Source of the DNA: Roseibium sp.
Lineage (GTDB): Bacteria; Pseudomonadota; Alphaproteobacteria; Rhizobiales; Stappiaceae
DNA length: 64,000 bases
Reading direction: 5' to 3'
Assembly (NCBI GenBank): GCA_017643925.1
Contig: JAEPML010000003.1
Coordinates: 248,001 to 312,000, forward strand
Each line of letters begins with the position of its first letter. Position 1 is the stretch's first letter. This document shows positions 18,607 through 27,237 of the stretch, one piece after another. The notes below the pieces were generated by a model. That model was not told the origin of the DNA. It searched no databases and saw nothing but the letters and a program-made list of their open reading frames with translations. The translations under genes were made by a program, and so were the position numbers.

Positions 18607-19166
18607 CAGCCGACCTCTTTCATCGCGAACTTGAGTGAATTGAGCTTGGTACGCAGGGACGTATCGATCATGCGGGAGCCGACCTTGACCACCAGGCCAC
18701 CGATCAGAGCAGGATCAACCTTCGCTGCGACGTTTACGGTTTTGCCCGTGGAAGCAGACAACGCTTCTTTCAGGGCAGCGACATGTTCGTCGGACAGGGC
18801 GGCTGCGGAGACTACCTCAGCCGTTTCCTCGCCCCGCTTTTCAGCGAGCAGGGCACGGAATGCCTTGATCATGTCGGGAAGTACGAAGAGGCGCCGATTG
18901 CGGGTCACCAGCTTCACGAAATTTGCGGCGAGGCCTTTGATGCCTGCCTTGTCCAGAAGTGCGGAAAGCGCTGCGAGCTGCTCTTCTGCACTGAATGCCG
19001 GGCTTTTCACAAGACGGACGAGATCTTCACTTTCGGCAAGCATGCCTTCAAATGCGGTCAGATCCCGTTCCACGTCAGCAGTAACGCCATCACCCTCTGC
19101 AAGGTCGAGAAGGGCGGAGGCATAACGCTGTGCCACGCCGGATACGAGAGATACGTTGTCAGTCAC
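18606..19166 (-). CDS. atpH: F1 ATP synthase delta subunit
   Basis: A 186-residue delta (OSCP-like) subunit that links F1 to the b-subunit stator. The N-terminal helical bundle begins [16 protein letters not shown]. The C-terminal part has the family region [21 protein letters not shown]. It is the first gene of the F1 operon, so its promoter must lie in the 329-base region upstream (19167-19495). Confidence 0.97.
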   Translation of the reverse strand: MTDNVSLVSGVAQRYASALLDLAEGDGVTADVERDLTAFEGMLAESEDLVRLVKSPAFSAEEQLAALSALLDKAGIKGLAANFVKLVTRNRRLFVLPDMIKAFRALLAEKRGEETAEVVSAAALSDEHVAALKEALSASTGKTVNVAAKVDPALIGGLVVKVGSRMIDTSLRTKLNSLKFAMKEVG

Positions 19167-19495
19167 CAGGTCCGTGCTCTCTGACGTATTTCAAGCCCGC
19201 AAAACGGCCAGCGTCCGCAAGGCATTGAAAAGATGAATGATTTCAAGATCAGAAGGTATGGCGGTTAAACCGTTCCCCCAAAGCCGCGCCTCAATTAGCA
19301 CAGGGTTTCCCAGTGTGCAACTTCACCAAAAGACTGTTATTGACGATTCATGTAAGTTTTTTGCCCTCAGATGACAAAAAGCCTTGCGGATCAATGTGTC
19401 CCGGCAGCCATAATCCTTTAGACGGTTTGGGTCAAAAGACCGGGAATCCGTGCTGTTCTGCTGCGGCAACCGAAAACCCGGTCAGGTTTTCGAGC
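19167..19495. other. Intergenic region upstream of the atp operon
   Basis: A 329-base stretch between the atpH start (leftward) and the end of the DUF1428 gene. I see no gene in it. The left part should hold the atp promoter, although no clean -35/-10 pair stands out by eye. At its right end CGAAAAC (19471-19477) and GTTTTCG (19486-19492) form a small hairpin just past the DUF1428 stop, possibly a weak terminator. Confidence 0.45.
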
Positions 19496-19858
19496 TCATC
19501 CATATTGAATGAGCGGCTCGAAACCACCGAAAACCATTCTCTTCAGGGAAAAAACCTCGCCAGCATTCGGCATGGCCTCTTCCCAGCGCGGGTCTTCTTC
19601 CATCGTGGCGACACAGGCATCGGCCGTGGCCTTGTCGGGCCAGATGATCCAGGAAAAGACAACCGTTTCGTCGGCCTCCTTCTTGACGGCCATTGGAAAG
19701 GACGTCACCTCCCCGTCCGGAACGGCCTCTCCCCAGGCTTCACAGCAGCTCAAGGCACCGTATTCCTTGAACAGCGCCCATGATTTCTCGGCAATTTCCT
19801 TGTATTCCGCCTTCTTGTCCGTCTTCACCGGAGCCAGAAAACCCTGAACATACGCCAT
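19496..19858 (-). CDS. DUF1428 family protein
   Basis: A 120-residue protein with the DUF1428 hallmarks: MAYVQGFLAPVKTDKKAEY at the N-terminus, VTSFPMAVKKEADETVVFSW in the middle and KRMVFGGFEPL near the C-terminus. These form a ferredoxin-like, dimeric alpha-beta barrel fold. The function is unknown. The start at 19858 was chosen over 19879 because GGAGGG lies five bases upstream and the family begins here. It appears monocistronic and lies between the atp operon and priA. Confidence 0.85.
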   Translation of the reverse strand: MAYVQGFLAPVKTDKKAEYKEIAEKSWALFKEYGALSCCEAWGEAVPDGEVTSFPMAVKKEADETVVFSWIIWPDKATADACVATMEEDPRWEEAMPNAGEVFSLKRMVFGGFEPLIQYG

Positions 19859-19952
19859 GGATACCCTCCACTGCTTCAAACCAAGGGAGAGATCGTGACG
19901 TGTCCGGGACGGCGTCGCAACTCACAATTGGGACGCTGTCAGCCGCTTACGG

Positions 19953-22148
19953 TTACATGAAGTGTTGCGGATCGATATCGACCTGAACGCGCAGACCCTT
20001 CGTCGGTTTTGGACCAGAGCCAAGCCAATGGCGCAGATAGGATTGCAGATCGAACTGTCTCGGTGCCATGACAAGGAGCCTGTATCGGTGACGGCCCCGC
20101 ACCAGGGCGAGTGCTGCTTCTGCAGGGCCCAGCAGGGTCACGGCCTCATCCGCGGGTACCGCGCGGGCCAGGGCCCGCGCATAATTTTCCGCAAAGATCT
20201 TGTCCGGCCCTGAGACAACGACTGCGGCAAGCCGCCCGAAAGGCGGCAGCCCCGCTGCCCGCCTTGCATCGGTTTCGGCCTTGTAGAATGCGTTCCGGTC
20301 GCTGGACAAAAGCGCCCTGATGACCGGGTGATCGGCGTTGTAGGTTTGCAGGAATCCCTTGCCGCCGCCGGTTACGCGGCCTGCACGTCCGGTCACCTGG
20401 GCCAGAAGCTGGAAGGTTTTTTCAGCGGCACGCGGGTCGCCATGGGCGAGGCCAAGATCGGCATCCACCACTCCAACGAGTTTCAATTTCGGAAAATTGT
20501 GACCCTTGGCGACCAGCTGGGTCCCGATGATGATATCTGCACCCCCCTCTTCAACAGTTTTCATTTCCCGCTTCAGCCGCTCGGGGCCACCCGGCAGATC
20601 GGAGGAGAGAATCAGGGTCCGGGCCTGCGGGAAGAGGTCGGAAACTTCCTCGGCGATTCTTTCCACTCCCGGTCCGCACGCCACCAGCGAATTTGTGCTC
20701 TGACAGGACGGGCATGCCTGCGGCACCGGTTCCGTGTGCCCGCAATGGTGACAGACAAGCTTCTTCTGGAAACGGTGCTCCACCAGCCAGGCACTGCAAT
20801 GCGCGCACTGGAAACGATGTCCGCAGGTGCGACAAAGAGTCAGGGGGGCATATCCGCGCCGATTGAGAAAGAGCAGCGACTGTTCACCCGCGGCAAATGT
20901 GTCCTTGATCGCATGCACCAGGGAGGGGGCCAGCCAGCGCCCGCGTTCCGGCCCCTCGTTTCGCATGTCGATCGCGTTCAACTCGGGCAGGTCGGCACCT
21001 GAAGCCCGGTGCGGCAACTCGTAAAGACCGTATCGTCCGAGTTCGGCATTCACATGGCTTTCGACGGACGGGGTCGCAGACGCCAGCACCACCGGAAAAC
21101 CCGATATATGCCCGCGCACGACAGCCATGTCCCTTGCGCTGTAGGGAACACGGTCATCCTGCTTGAACGCGGCATCGTGTTCCTCGTCGACAATGATGAG
21201 ACCCAACTCGCGAAACGGCAGGAACAGGGACGACCGCGCGCCGATCACGACACGCACATCTCCCGAGGCAACGCCGCGCCAGACCCTAGATCGATTCTTC
21301 GGGGTGATCTCGGAATGCCATTCGGCCGGAAACACACCAAACCGCTGTTCGAACCGGCGCAGGAACTGTTCTGTCAGGGCTATTTCGGGCAGGAGCACCA
21401 GTGCCTGCCTGTCGCGGCGCAAAGCTTCCGCAATGGCCTCGAAGTAAACTTCCGTCTTTCCCGAGCCGGTGACACCATCAATCAGGGTGACGCTGGCACC
21501 CTTTTTGAAGCTCTCGACGAGACCTTCCGATGCCGCCTGTTGCGCTGGTGTGAGATCTTTCTGCGCATAGTCCAGCTGTGGTTTCGGTGGCGGCGGGCTG
21601 GCCGGCATGGAAACGACTTCCAGAACATTCTGCTTGATCAGGCCATCGATGACCGAGGATGAAACACCGGCGGCATGGGCCAGTCCGCTCCTCGTCCAGG
21701 CAAACCCGTCTTCCATGGTCTCCATGACCCTGTGCCGCGCGGATGTCATCCGGTCGGGCTGAGCATCTTCGATCCGCCTCACCCCTGGCACAGGTGCTTC
21801 CGGCTCCAAAGCCTCCTCGGACCGCAAGACCATCCGCAGCACCATGCCGGGCGCGCCCAGGGTCCAGTTGGCCACCCAGTCGACAAAACGGCGCAGGTCA
21901 TCGTCAAGCGGCGGCGTCGTCTCATAGACATGGGTGATGGATTTCAGCTTGGCCGGATTTATGGCAGCGTCCGGCTCTCCGTCCCAAACGGCGCCGATGA
22001 CTTCACGGGGCCCGAGTGGAACGCGAACGATGGTCCCCGGCACAACGGTTTTTCCGGGCGGCACCTTATAGGTATAGGCGCGCGGAACCGCGACCGGCAC
22101 CAGGACGCTCGCAATCGTTTCCTGAAAATCTGGCTCGTCAAACAACAC
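19953..22148 (-). CDS. priA: Primosomal protein N' (replication restart helicase)
   Basis: A 731-residue PriA, a 3'-5' superfamily-2 helicase that reloads the replisome at stalled forks. It has an N-terminal DNA-binding domain, Walker A GVTGSGKT at 225-232, the DEEH box, and a helicase C domain with QVTGRAGR. A zinc-binding region of eight cysteines (CRTCGHRF, CAHC, CHHCG, CPSC) is intact. Its length is typical. The 73-base gap to the DUF1428 gene shows no terminator by eye. Confidence 0.97.
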   Translation of the reverse strand: MLFDEPDFQETIASVLVPVAVPRAYTYKVPPGKTVVPGTIVRVPLGPREVIGAVWDGEPDAAINPAKLKSITHVYETTPPLDDDLRRFVDWVANWTLGAPGMVLRMVLRSEEALEPEAPVPGVRRIEDAQPDRMTSARHRVMETMEDGFAWTRSGLAHAAGVSSSVIDGLIKQNVLEVVSMPASPPPPKPQLDYAQKDLTPAQQAASEGLVESFKKGASVTLIDGVTGSGKTEVYFEAIAEALRRDRQALVLLPEIALTEQFLRRFEQRFGVFPAEWHSEITPKNRSRVWRGVASGDVRVVIGARSSLFLPFRELGLIIVDEEHDAAFKQDDRVPYSARDMAVVRGHISGFPVVLASATPSVESHVNAELGRYGLYELPHRASGADLPELNAIDMRNEGPERGRWLAPSLVHAIKDTFAAGEQSLLFLNRRGYAPLTLCRTCGHRFQCAHCSAWLVEHRFQKKLVCHHCGHTEPVPQACPSCQSTNSLVACGPGVERIAEEVSDLFPQARTLILSSDLPGGPERLKREMKTVEEGGADIIIGTQLVAKGHNFPKLKLVGVVDADLGLAHGDPRAAEKTFQLLAQVTGRAGRVTGGGKGFLQTYNADHPVIRALLSSDRNAFYKAETDARRAAGLPPFGRLAAVVVSGPDKIFAENYARALARAVPADEAVTLLGPAEAALALVRGRHRYRLLVMAPRQFDLQSYLRHWLGSGPKPTKGLRVQVDIDPQHFM

Positions 22149-22424
22149 GGAAGGTCAGGTCCCTGCCAGAAAAACAAATGACATGCGCCAAGCTGGACGA
22201 GTCCCGGCACGGACTTTCAGCATCAACATGAAGGTTCACCTTCTTGGTTCTGAAAAATTTTGAGGTACGTACCACAAAAAATGCCTTCAACGGAGAATCA
22301 GGGGTTCTTCTTGTCACCATCCTAGGGTAAAGAGAGCGCGAGCGACCACGCAATCGTTTTGTCCGAAGATGCGGTTGAATGTATCTGGCGACCCACGTGA
22401 ACACCCCACAGGGAGTAGAAACTG
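22149..22424. other. Divergent promoter region between priA and transaldolase
   Basis: 276 bases without a gene. It contains GAAGGT-TC-ACCTTC, a tight inverted repeat near 22230-22243, and the perfect palindrome GGTACGTACC near 22263-22272. Either could be an operator for the rightward gene. Their binders are unknown. Confidence 0.4.
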
Positions 22425-23078
22425 ATGAAATTCTTTGTCGACACTGCCGACACTGCCGAAATCAAGGAACTGGAATCCACCGGTCTTCTCGACGGCGTGA
22501 CCACCAACCCGTCCCTCGTCGCCAAATCCGGTCGCGATTTCAAGGAAGTCATCGCAGAAATCTGTGGGATCACCAATGGTGATGTTTCGGCTGAAGTCGC
22601 CGCGACCGATTTCGAGACCATGATCAAGGAAGCCCACGTGCTGCGCGAGATCGCCGACAACGTCGTGATCAAGCTGCCCCTGACCTTTGACGGGCTGAAA
22701 GCGTGCAAGCAGCTGACGGGTGAAGGCACGAAGACCAACGTGACACTCTGCTTCTCCGCCAACCAGGCGCTCCTGGCGGCCAAGGCCGGCGCGACCTACA
22801 TCTCTCCGTTCATCGGCCGCCTGGACGATATTCACGCTGACGGCCTGGAACTGATCCGCGAAATCCGCGTGATCTACGACAATTATGGCTTTGAGACCGA
22901 AATTCTCGCCGCGTCGATCCGGACACCCAACCACGTCAAGGATTGTGCGATCATCGGTGCTGACGTCGCCACGGTTCCGCCGTCGACCCTCAAGAGCCTT
23001 GTCAAACACCCGCTGACCGACAAGGGCCTCGAGGCCTTTATCGCCGACTGGGCCAAGACCGGCCAGAGCATTCTCTAA
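22425..23078 (+). CDS. tal: Transaldolase / fructose-6-phosphate aldolase family protein
   Basis: A 217-residue short-form (TalC/Fsa-type) transaldolase. It begins [14 protein letters not shown], has [13 protein letters not shown] (24-36) and the Schiff-base lysine in NVVIKLPLT (Lys83), then [13 protein letters not shown] and the C-terminal [11 protein letters not shown]. It transfers a dihydroxyacetone unit in the pentose phosphate pathway, or cleaves fructose-6-phosphate; sequence alone does not separate the two activities. It is a single-gene unit, with palindromes upstream and a strong terminator after it. Confidence 0.92.
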   Translation: MKFFVDTADTAEIKELESTGLLDGVTTNPSLVAKSGRDFKEVIAEICGITNGDVSAEVAATDFETMIKEAHVLREIADNVVIKLPLTFDGLKACKQLTGEGTKTNVTLCFSANQALLAAKAGATYISPFIGRLDDIHADGLELIREIRVIYDNYGFETEILAASIRTPNHVKDCAIIGADVATVPPSTLKSLVKHPLTDKGLEAFIADWAKTGQSIL

Positions 23079-23105
23079 GAGCCGACAGGCGATCACTGAA
23101 ACGAG

Positions 23106-23132
23106 CGGCCCGGTCTTCCGGGCCGTTTTTGG
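23106..23132 (+). terminator. Rho-independent terminator of transaldolase
   Basis: CGGCCCGG (23106-23113), loop TCTT, CCGGGCCG (23118-23125) and a run of five T residues, 27 bases after the stop. Confidence 0.93.
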
Positions 23133-23288
23133 TTTTGCTTACCTCCCGCCGCCCTCCCCAAGAAGTGTAACGCGGATCCCGGATCTCCAGAATTCCAGGC
23201 GAGTGCTCGCGCAAACACGGGGCGACATCAGGCCAGGGCGTTCTCCGCGTTAACCGATTGCTGGCAATCTGCGCGCTAGTGTCACCCA

Positions 23289-24257
23289 ATGTCTGCGCAC
23301 GCTTCAAAGACTGACGACACGGACGCTCTGCTCGTGACCGCGAAACCGGACCTCAACACGAGGATCGGTCTGTGGCTGGATCACCTGTCAGACGAGCGAC
23401 GCCTGTCCGACAAGACCTTGCAGGCTTATGAGCGAGACCTGCGGCAGTTCCTGCGGTTCCTGACCGGGCATCTGGGCGGTGCGCCGGGTGTGAAAGACAT
23501 TGCCGCGCTGAAGCCTGCGGATTTCAGGGGGTTCCTGGCCTTTCGGCGGCGGGGCGGCGTTCAAAGCCGGTCCCTTGCCCGCGGACTTGCCGGTATCCGC
23601 TCCTTCCTGAGGTTTTTGGAAAAACGAGGCGAAGTCAACGCGGCAGCTTCGGGCGCGGTCCGTCCTCCGCGGCAGGCCAGGTCATTGCCCAAACCGGTTT
23701 CCTCAAGCGACGCACTTGAGATTACGAGCGGCGATCTGGCGATGGAAAGCGAAGCCTGGATCGAGGCACGCAACGCCGCCGTGCTGACCCTCCTTTATGG
23801 TTGCGGGTTGCGCATTTCAGAAGCCTTGTCGCTCACGGGCTCTATGGCCCCGAAACCCGGCACAAAGACCATGCGGATCATCGGCAAGGGACGCAAGGAA
23901 CGCATCGTGCCAATCCTCCCGGCAGTCTGTGACGCCGTCGCGCTCTATGAGAAGCTTTGTCCCTACGCGATCAGCGCCGACGGGCCCTTGTTCCTCGGTG
24001 CACGCGGAGGCCCTCTCAATCCGCGGATGATCCAGCTTGCGATGGAAAAACTGCGTGGTGCGCTCGGATTGCCGGATACTGCCACACCCCACGCCCTGCG
24101 GCATTCCTTTGCCACGCATCTCCTGGCGGGTGGAGGTGATCTCAGGACGATCCAGGAGCTTCTGGGTCACGCCAGCCTGGCCTCGACGCAGATTTACACG
24201 GAAATCGACAGCGCGCATCTTCTGTCGGTCTATGACAAGGCCCATCCCCGGCGATAA
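23289..24257 (+). CDS. xerC: Tyrosine recombinase XerC
   Basis: A 322-residue tyrosine recombinase with an N-terminal SAM-like core-binding domain and a C-terminal catalytic domain. All catalytic residues are present: Arg175 (GCGLRISEAL), Lys200 (GKGRKE), His268 and Arg271 (HALRHSF), His294 (LLGHASL) and Tyr303 (QIYTEI). With XerD it resolves chromosome dimers at dif. Separation from priA only by the transaldolase gene, plus its size, supports XerC over a mobile-element integrase. No attachment-site repeats or mobile genes are adjacent. Confidence 0.92.
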   Translation: MSAHASKTDDTDALLVTAKPDLNTRIGLWLDHLSDERRLSDKTLQAYERDLRQFLRFLTGHLGGAPGVKDIAALKPADFRGFLAFRRRGGVQSRSLARGLAGIRSFLRFLEKRGEVNAAASGAVRPPRQARSLPKPVSSSDALEITSGDLAMESEAWIEARNAAVLTLLYGCGLRISEALSLTGSMAPKPGTKTMRIIGKGRKERIVPILPAVCDAVALYEKLCPYAISADGPLFLGARGGPLNPRMIQLAMEKLRGALGLPDTATPHALRHSFATHLLAGGGDLRTIQELLGHASLASTQIYTEIDSAHLLSVYDKAHPRR

Positions 24258-24269
24258 GGCCGGTATGTT

Positions 24270-24773
24270 TCAGTCGGACCGCGGCAAGGAATAGATAGTT
24301 CTTGTCTTGCCATCAGGGAAACGTTCACGCGCTATCGGCTCACCTCCCAGTTTAAGCACCAGCCCCTGCGCTGCCAGATTGGCGTCATCCATGTGCGTTT
24401 CCACCCGGGGCCATCCATAGTCGTCATAGGCGTGACGAATCGCGGCTTCGGACACCTCGACGGCAACACCGGTACCGCGGGCTTCGGGAAACAGCCACCA
24501 GGTCAGTTCGCGGCGCGGCCAGCCCTCCGGCCAGACGAAACCGCATCCTCCGAGGATCGAACCACCCGCCTTCGGCTCGATCAGCCACATGCCATAGCCA
24601 CGCAGCAGCCAATGTCCGAGATTTCCGGCAAGAACGCGCCAGGCCTGGTCTTCACGCAAGGGACCGCCATAAAAGGCCGATGCTTCGGCATCGGCGTAAA
24701 AGGACCTGTAGACCGGAAAATCTTCCGCTCTGGGCGGCCGCAACGTGTAGCGCGGACTTGTTATGGAGTGCAT
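24270..24773 (-). CDS. GNAT-family N-acetyltransferase
   Basis: A 167-residue GNAT protein of the RimJ/RimL-like type. It begins YTLRPPRAEDFPVYRSFYAD and has the acetyl-CoA loop region FPEARGTGVAVEVSEAAI followed by VETHMDDANLAAQGLVLKLG. It should transfer an acetyl group to an amine on a protein or small molecule; the substrate is unknown. It converges with xerC, with only 12 bases between the two stops, and diverges from the secreted protein downstream. Confidence 0.85.
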   Translation of the reverse strand: MHSITSPRYTLRPPRAEDFPVYRSFYADAEASAFYGGPLREDQAWRVLAGNLGHWLLRGYGMWLIEPKAGGSILGGCGFVWPEGWPRRELTWWLFPEARGTGVAVEVSEAAIRHAYDDYGWPRVETHMDDANLAAQGLVLKLGGEPIARERFPDGKTRTIYSLPRSD

Positions 24774-24981
24774 GACTGAAACTCAGCGAACGTCTTGAAG
24801 GCAGGAGACACACTCTGCTTGAATTCGACCTGGTGCGAAACCGGCCGTGTCCCTTGACCACAGGGATTTACATCGGTGCTGCAACTCTCTCTGGTGCAAG
24901 CCTTCCCGAAACGCTAGCCTGTCAGAACAGGTTTGGCCGAAACTCCATGGCCGAAGGGCCAGTCCTTGCGGAGCGAAGCGA

Positions 24982-25386
24982 ATGCGTTTGATCCTTTTTG
25001 TGTTTGGTCTTTTTCTGCTCTCGACCTCCGTTTCCTATGCGCAACGCATCTATTGCCCCCTGCCTGAGGACGGCGCCTGGGTGAACCCGGACGCAGCCCC
25101 GAAGGAAATCAGCCGTATCGAAGTTGAAAGTCGCTGCGAGAACGAGCAGGTCCTTGTCCGGGTGCGCGCCTTCACATCCTGCATTCCACGGGATTGCAAG
25201 TGGGGCTGGACAAAGGCACAACTGCGGTCCGACGGTGCAATCCAGGTCCTGCTGGTCGGTTTCCTCAGCAGCAAACAGATCACCTTGCGGGCCTTCGGCG
25301 ATCTCCTCGACACCCATGTCATCAACGTGACGAACGACCAATCAAGTCCTCGGACGGAAAAGACCTACAATCTTCAGAAAGACTAG
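24982..25386 (+). CDS. Secreted protein of unknown function with conserved cysteines
   Basis: A 134-residue protein with an evident signal peptide, MRLILFVFGLFLLSTSVSYA, cleaved before QR. The mature part has Cys residues in YCPLP, SRCEN and SCIPRDCKWGW and ends EKTYNLQKD. The paired cysteines suggest disulfides in the periplasm. I do not recognise a named family. An upstream in-frame start would add a non-signal leader and is unlikely. A hairpin with a T-run follows the stop. Confidence 0.75.
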   Translation: MRLILFVFGLFLLSTSVSYAQRIYCPLPEDGAWVNPDAAPKEISRIEVESRCENEQVLVRVRAFTSCIPRDCKWGWTKAQLRSDGAIQVLLVGFLSSKQITLRAFGDLLDTHVINVTNDQSSPRTEKTYNLQKD

Positions 25387-25409
25387 GTGCTGGCCAGATC
25401 TTCGGGGTG

Positions 25410-25443
25410 AAAGCAACGTTTTTCCTTGCCTTGTTGCTTTTTT
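25410..25443 (+). terminator. Terminator of the secreted-protein gene
   Basis: AAAGCAAC (25410-25417) and GTTGCTTT (25433-25440) form an 8-bp stem with a 15-base loop and a T-run, 24 bases after the stop. The stem is AT-leaning, so it is weaker than the others. Confidence 0.65.
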
Positions 25444-25498
25444 GCATTACCCTGCGTCATGCTGGGTCTGAAACGAACTTGATTACAAGGAGAGAAGC

Positions 25499-25735
25499 AT
25501 GCGTCTATTGAGCACCGGAGTAGCAGCCCTTGCTCTGACGGCATTTGCCATTGTCCCCGCTGGCGCTTGTTCCTTTGGCAAGTCGGCCAAGGCAAAACCC
25601 AAAATGACGGTAGCAGATACCACTGTCATTCCGCAGGTGGACACGGATGTGTCTATTGCCACGAATGACCTGAGCGATGAGGCGGTAGCTGAAGGTATTC
25701 TCCTTCCGATACCTGACAACAAGCCCGAAGAGTAA
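25499..25735 (+). CDS. Small exported acidic protein, unknown function
   Basis: A 78-residue protein after a strong AAGGAGAG ribosome site. It has an N-terminal signal sequence, MRLLSTGVAALALTAFAIVP, followed by AGAC. The cysteine could be a non-canonical lipobox (AGAC lacks the usual Leu at -3) or simply lie near a signal-peptidase-I site. The mature part is short, with a lysine-rich start (GKSAKAKPK) and an acidic end (DNKPEE). No family is recognised. It has its own strong terminator, so it is likely expressed as a single small transcript. Confidence 0.7.
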   Translation: MRLLSTGVAALALTAFAIVPAGACSFGKSAKAKPKMTVADTTVIPQVDTDVSIATNDLSDEAVAEGILLPIPDNKPEE

Positions 25736-25765
25736 TCCTCACCAACTTGATCACAACTGCATCAA

Positions 25766-25792
25766 ACCCGCTGGCCCACAGCGGGTTTTTTG
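25766..25792 (+). terminator. Rho-independent terminator of the small exported protein
   Basis: ACCCGCT (25766-25772) and AGCGGGT (25780-25786) with a seven-base loop and six T residues. Confidence 0.92.
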
Positions 25793-25912
25793 TGTGCGGT
25801 TCCAAGCCTGGAGCCGATTGCACAATATCTGCAAAGAACCGCCTTCAATCCGCCCGATCAGACCGTCACACACGCTCCAGAACGGTAAGAGCAAGCGGAT
25901 TGGCAATCACGG

Positions 25913-26872
25913 ATGTTTTCAAGGCGGCGTTTCCTCAAGACCCTTGGACTGGCCATGGCCGGCGCGATGGCGGCTCCCGCTTACGCGATCGGGATCGAGC
26001 CTTTCCGGTTGCGCGTTCAGCGGCACCACCTGACCCCGCCTCGCTGGCCGAAAGACCTCAAGCTGAGGGCGGCCCTGATTAGCGACCCACATGTCTGCGA
26101 TCCATGGATGAATCTCGATCGGGTTCGGTTCATCGTGGAGCAGACCAATGCATTGAAGCCCGACATTGTTCTGATGCTTGGCGATTATGTTGCCGGCCAT
26201 CGCTGGCAACGCAAGCCGATCCCCAGCCAGGCATGGGCAGATATCTTTGGCGGTTTTGCCGCCCCCCTTGGCACGCATGCGGTTCTGGGCAACCACGACT
26301 GGTGGGACGACCAGAGAGCCCAGGTGACCGGCACCGGTCTCCCGCTGGCCGGGCGCGCCCTGGAAAGGGCGGGTATTTCGGTCTACCAGAACCGGTCTGT
26401 CAGGCTTGCGAAGGACGGAAAACCATTCTGGTTGGCAGGGCTCGATGATCAGATTGCCCTGCTCCCGAACAGGAAGGCCCGACGCACCAACTGGCAGGGA
26501 CGCGACGATCTTTCTGGAACGCTTGACCAGGTCAGCGACGATGCCCCGGTCCTGCTCATGGCGCACGAACCCGGCATTATAAGGAAAATTCCAGACAGGG
26601 TGAGCCTGACACTCAGTGGGCACACGCATGGTGGGCAGATCAACTGTTTCGGATACAAGCCGGTCAGCGGCACGGTTCTTGGCCGAAATCAGAACTACGG
26701 TCACATTGTCTATGCCGACGGCACCAGGCTCACGAACCATCTGGGTCTAGCAGCCGATCCCAAACATCTGATCATCTCGGGCGGGCTTGGCTGTTCCATT
26801 ATTCCGGTCCGCTTTGGCGTCCCGCCCGAAATCACACTGGTGCATCTCGGAGAGACCGCGCCGACCGCCTGA
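25913..26872 (+). CDS. Tat-exported calcineurin-like metallophosphoesterase
   Basis: A 319-residue phosphoesterase of the YkuE/YaeI type. The N-terminus FSRRRFLKTLGLAMAGAMAA is a twin-arginine signal, so it is probably folded with its metals before export or anchored at the membrane. Metal-binding motifs are ISDPHVCD, LMLGDYVAG, AVLGNHDWW, MAHEP and LSGHTHGGQI, all intact. Relatives hydrolyse phosphodiesters such as UDP-diacylglucosamine-like lipids, but the substrate here is not deducible. It stands between two small genes and has no obvious operon partner. Confidence 0.9.
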   Translation: MFSRRRFLKTLGLAMAGAMAAPAYAIGIEPFRLRVQRHHLTPPRWPKDLKLRAALISDPHVCDPWMNLDRVRFIVEQTNALKPDIVLMLGDYVAGHRWQRKPIPSQAWADIFGGFAAPLGTHAVLGNHDWWDDQRAQVTGTGLPLAGRALERAGISVYQNRSVRLAKDGKPFWLAGLDDQIALLPNRKARRTNWQGRDDLSGTLDQVSDDAPVLLMAHEPGIIRKIPDRVSLTLSGHTHGGQINCFGYKPVSGTVLGRNQNYGHIVYADGTRLTNHLGLAADPKHLIISGGLGCSIIPVRFGVPPEITLVHLGETAPTA

Positions 26873-26940
26873 GCCGTCACGGCCAGGAAGCCCCCGCGCC
26901 ATGCTATTCTTGCCCGCCAGCTTGCAGGGAGGCTTCGAAC

Positions 26941-27237
26941 ATGATCATGAGAATTTTCCAGGTGGTCATCCGTCCCGGAAAGGAAGCGGATTTCGCAAAA
27001 TTCTTTCATGAGACAGCAATCCCTCTCATGAAGAACACGCCGGGCATCGTGTCCGTGTTGCCGGGCGCCGCAAGAGCCGAAAGTCCACGAGACTTCAGCT
27101 TCGTCATGATCTGGAAGGACCTGGCCTCACTCAAGGCCTTCGTTGGCGAGGACTACGAAAGCCCCCACATCGATCCTGCAGAGGCAGAACTGGTCGAGTC
27201 GCGAAGCATAAAGCACTACGAACTGGTCGAAACCTGA
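26941..27237 (+). CDS. Antibiotic biosynthesis monooxygenase (ABM) domain protein
   Basis: A 98-residue single ABM-type ferredoxin-like domain: IMRIFQVVIRPGKEADFAKF at the start, a PGIVSVLPGA turn and FVMIWKDLASLKAFVGEDY. Such proteins form dimers; some are cofactor-free oxygenases or haem-degrading enzymes, and many have no known role. The gene ends inside the 3' end of the convergent membrane-protein gene, the two coding regions overlapping tail to tail by 22 bases. Confidence 0.8.
   Translation: MIMRIFQVVIRPGKEADFAKFFHETAIPLMKNTPGIVSVLPGAARAESPRDFSFVMIWKDLASLKAFVGEDYESPHIDPAEAELVESRSIKHYELVET

Noticed and set aside
17071-19125. 684-codon open frame on the plus strand
   Set aside because: It lies wholly antisense to atpA and atpH and has no protein features; it is a codon-bias shadow.
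23289-24257. Integrase of a mobile element
   Set aside because: The tyrosine recombinase has XerC length and context, and no attachment repeats or mobile genes are adjacent.
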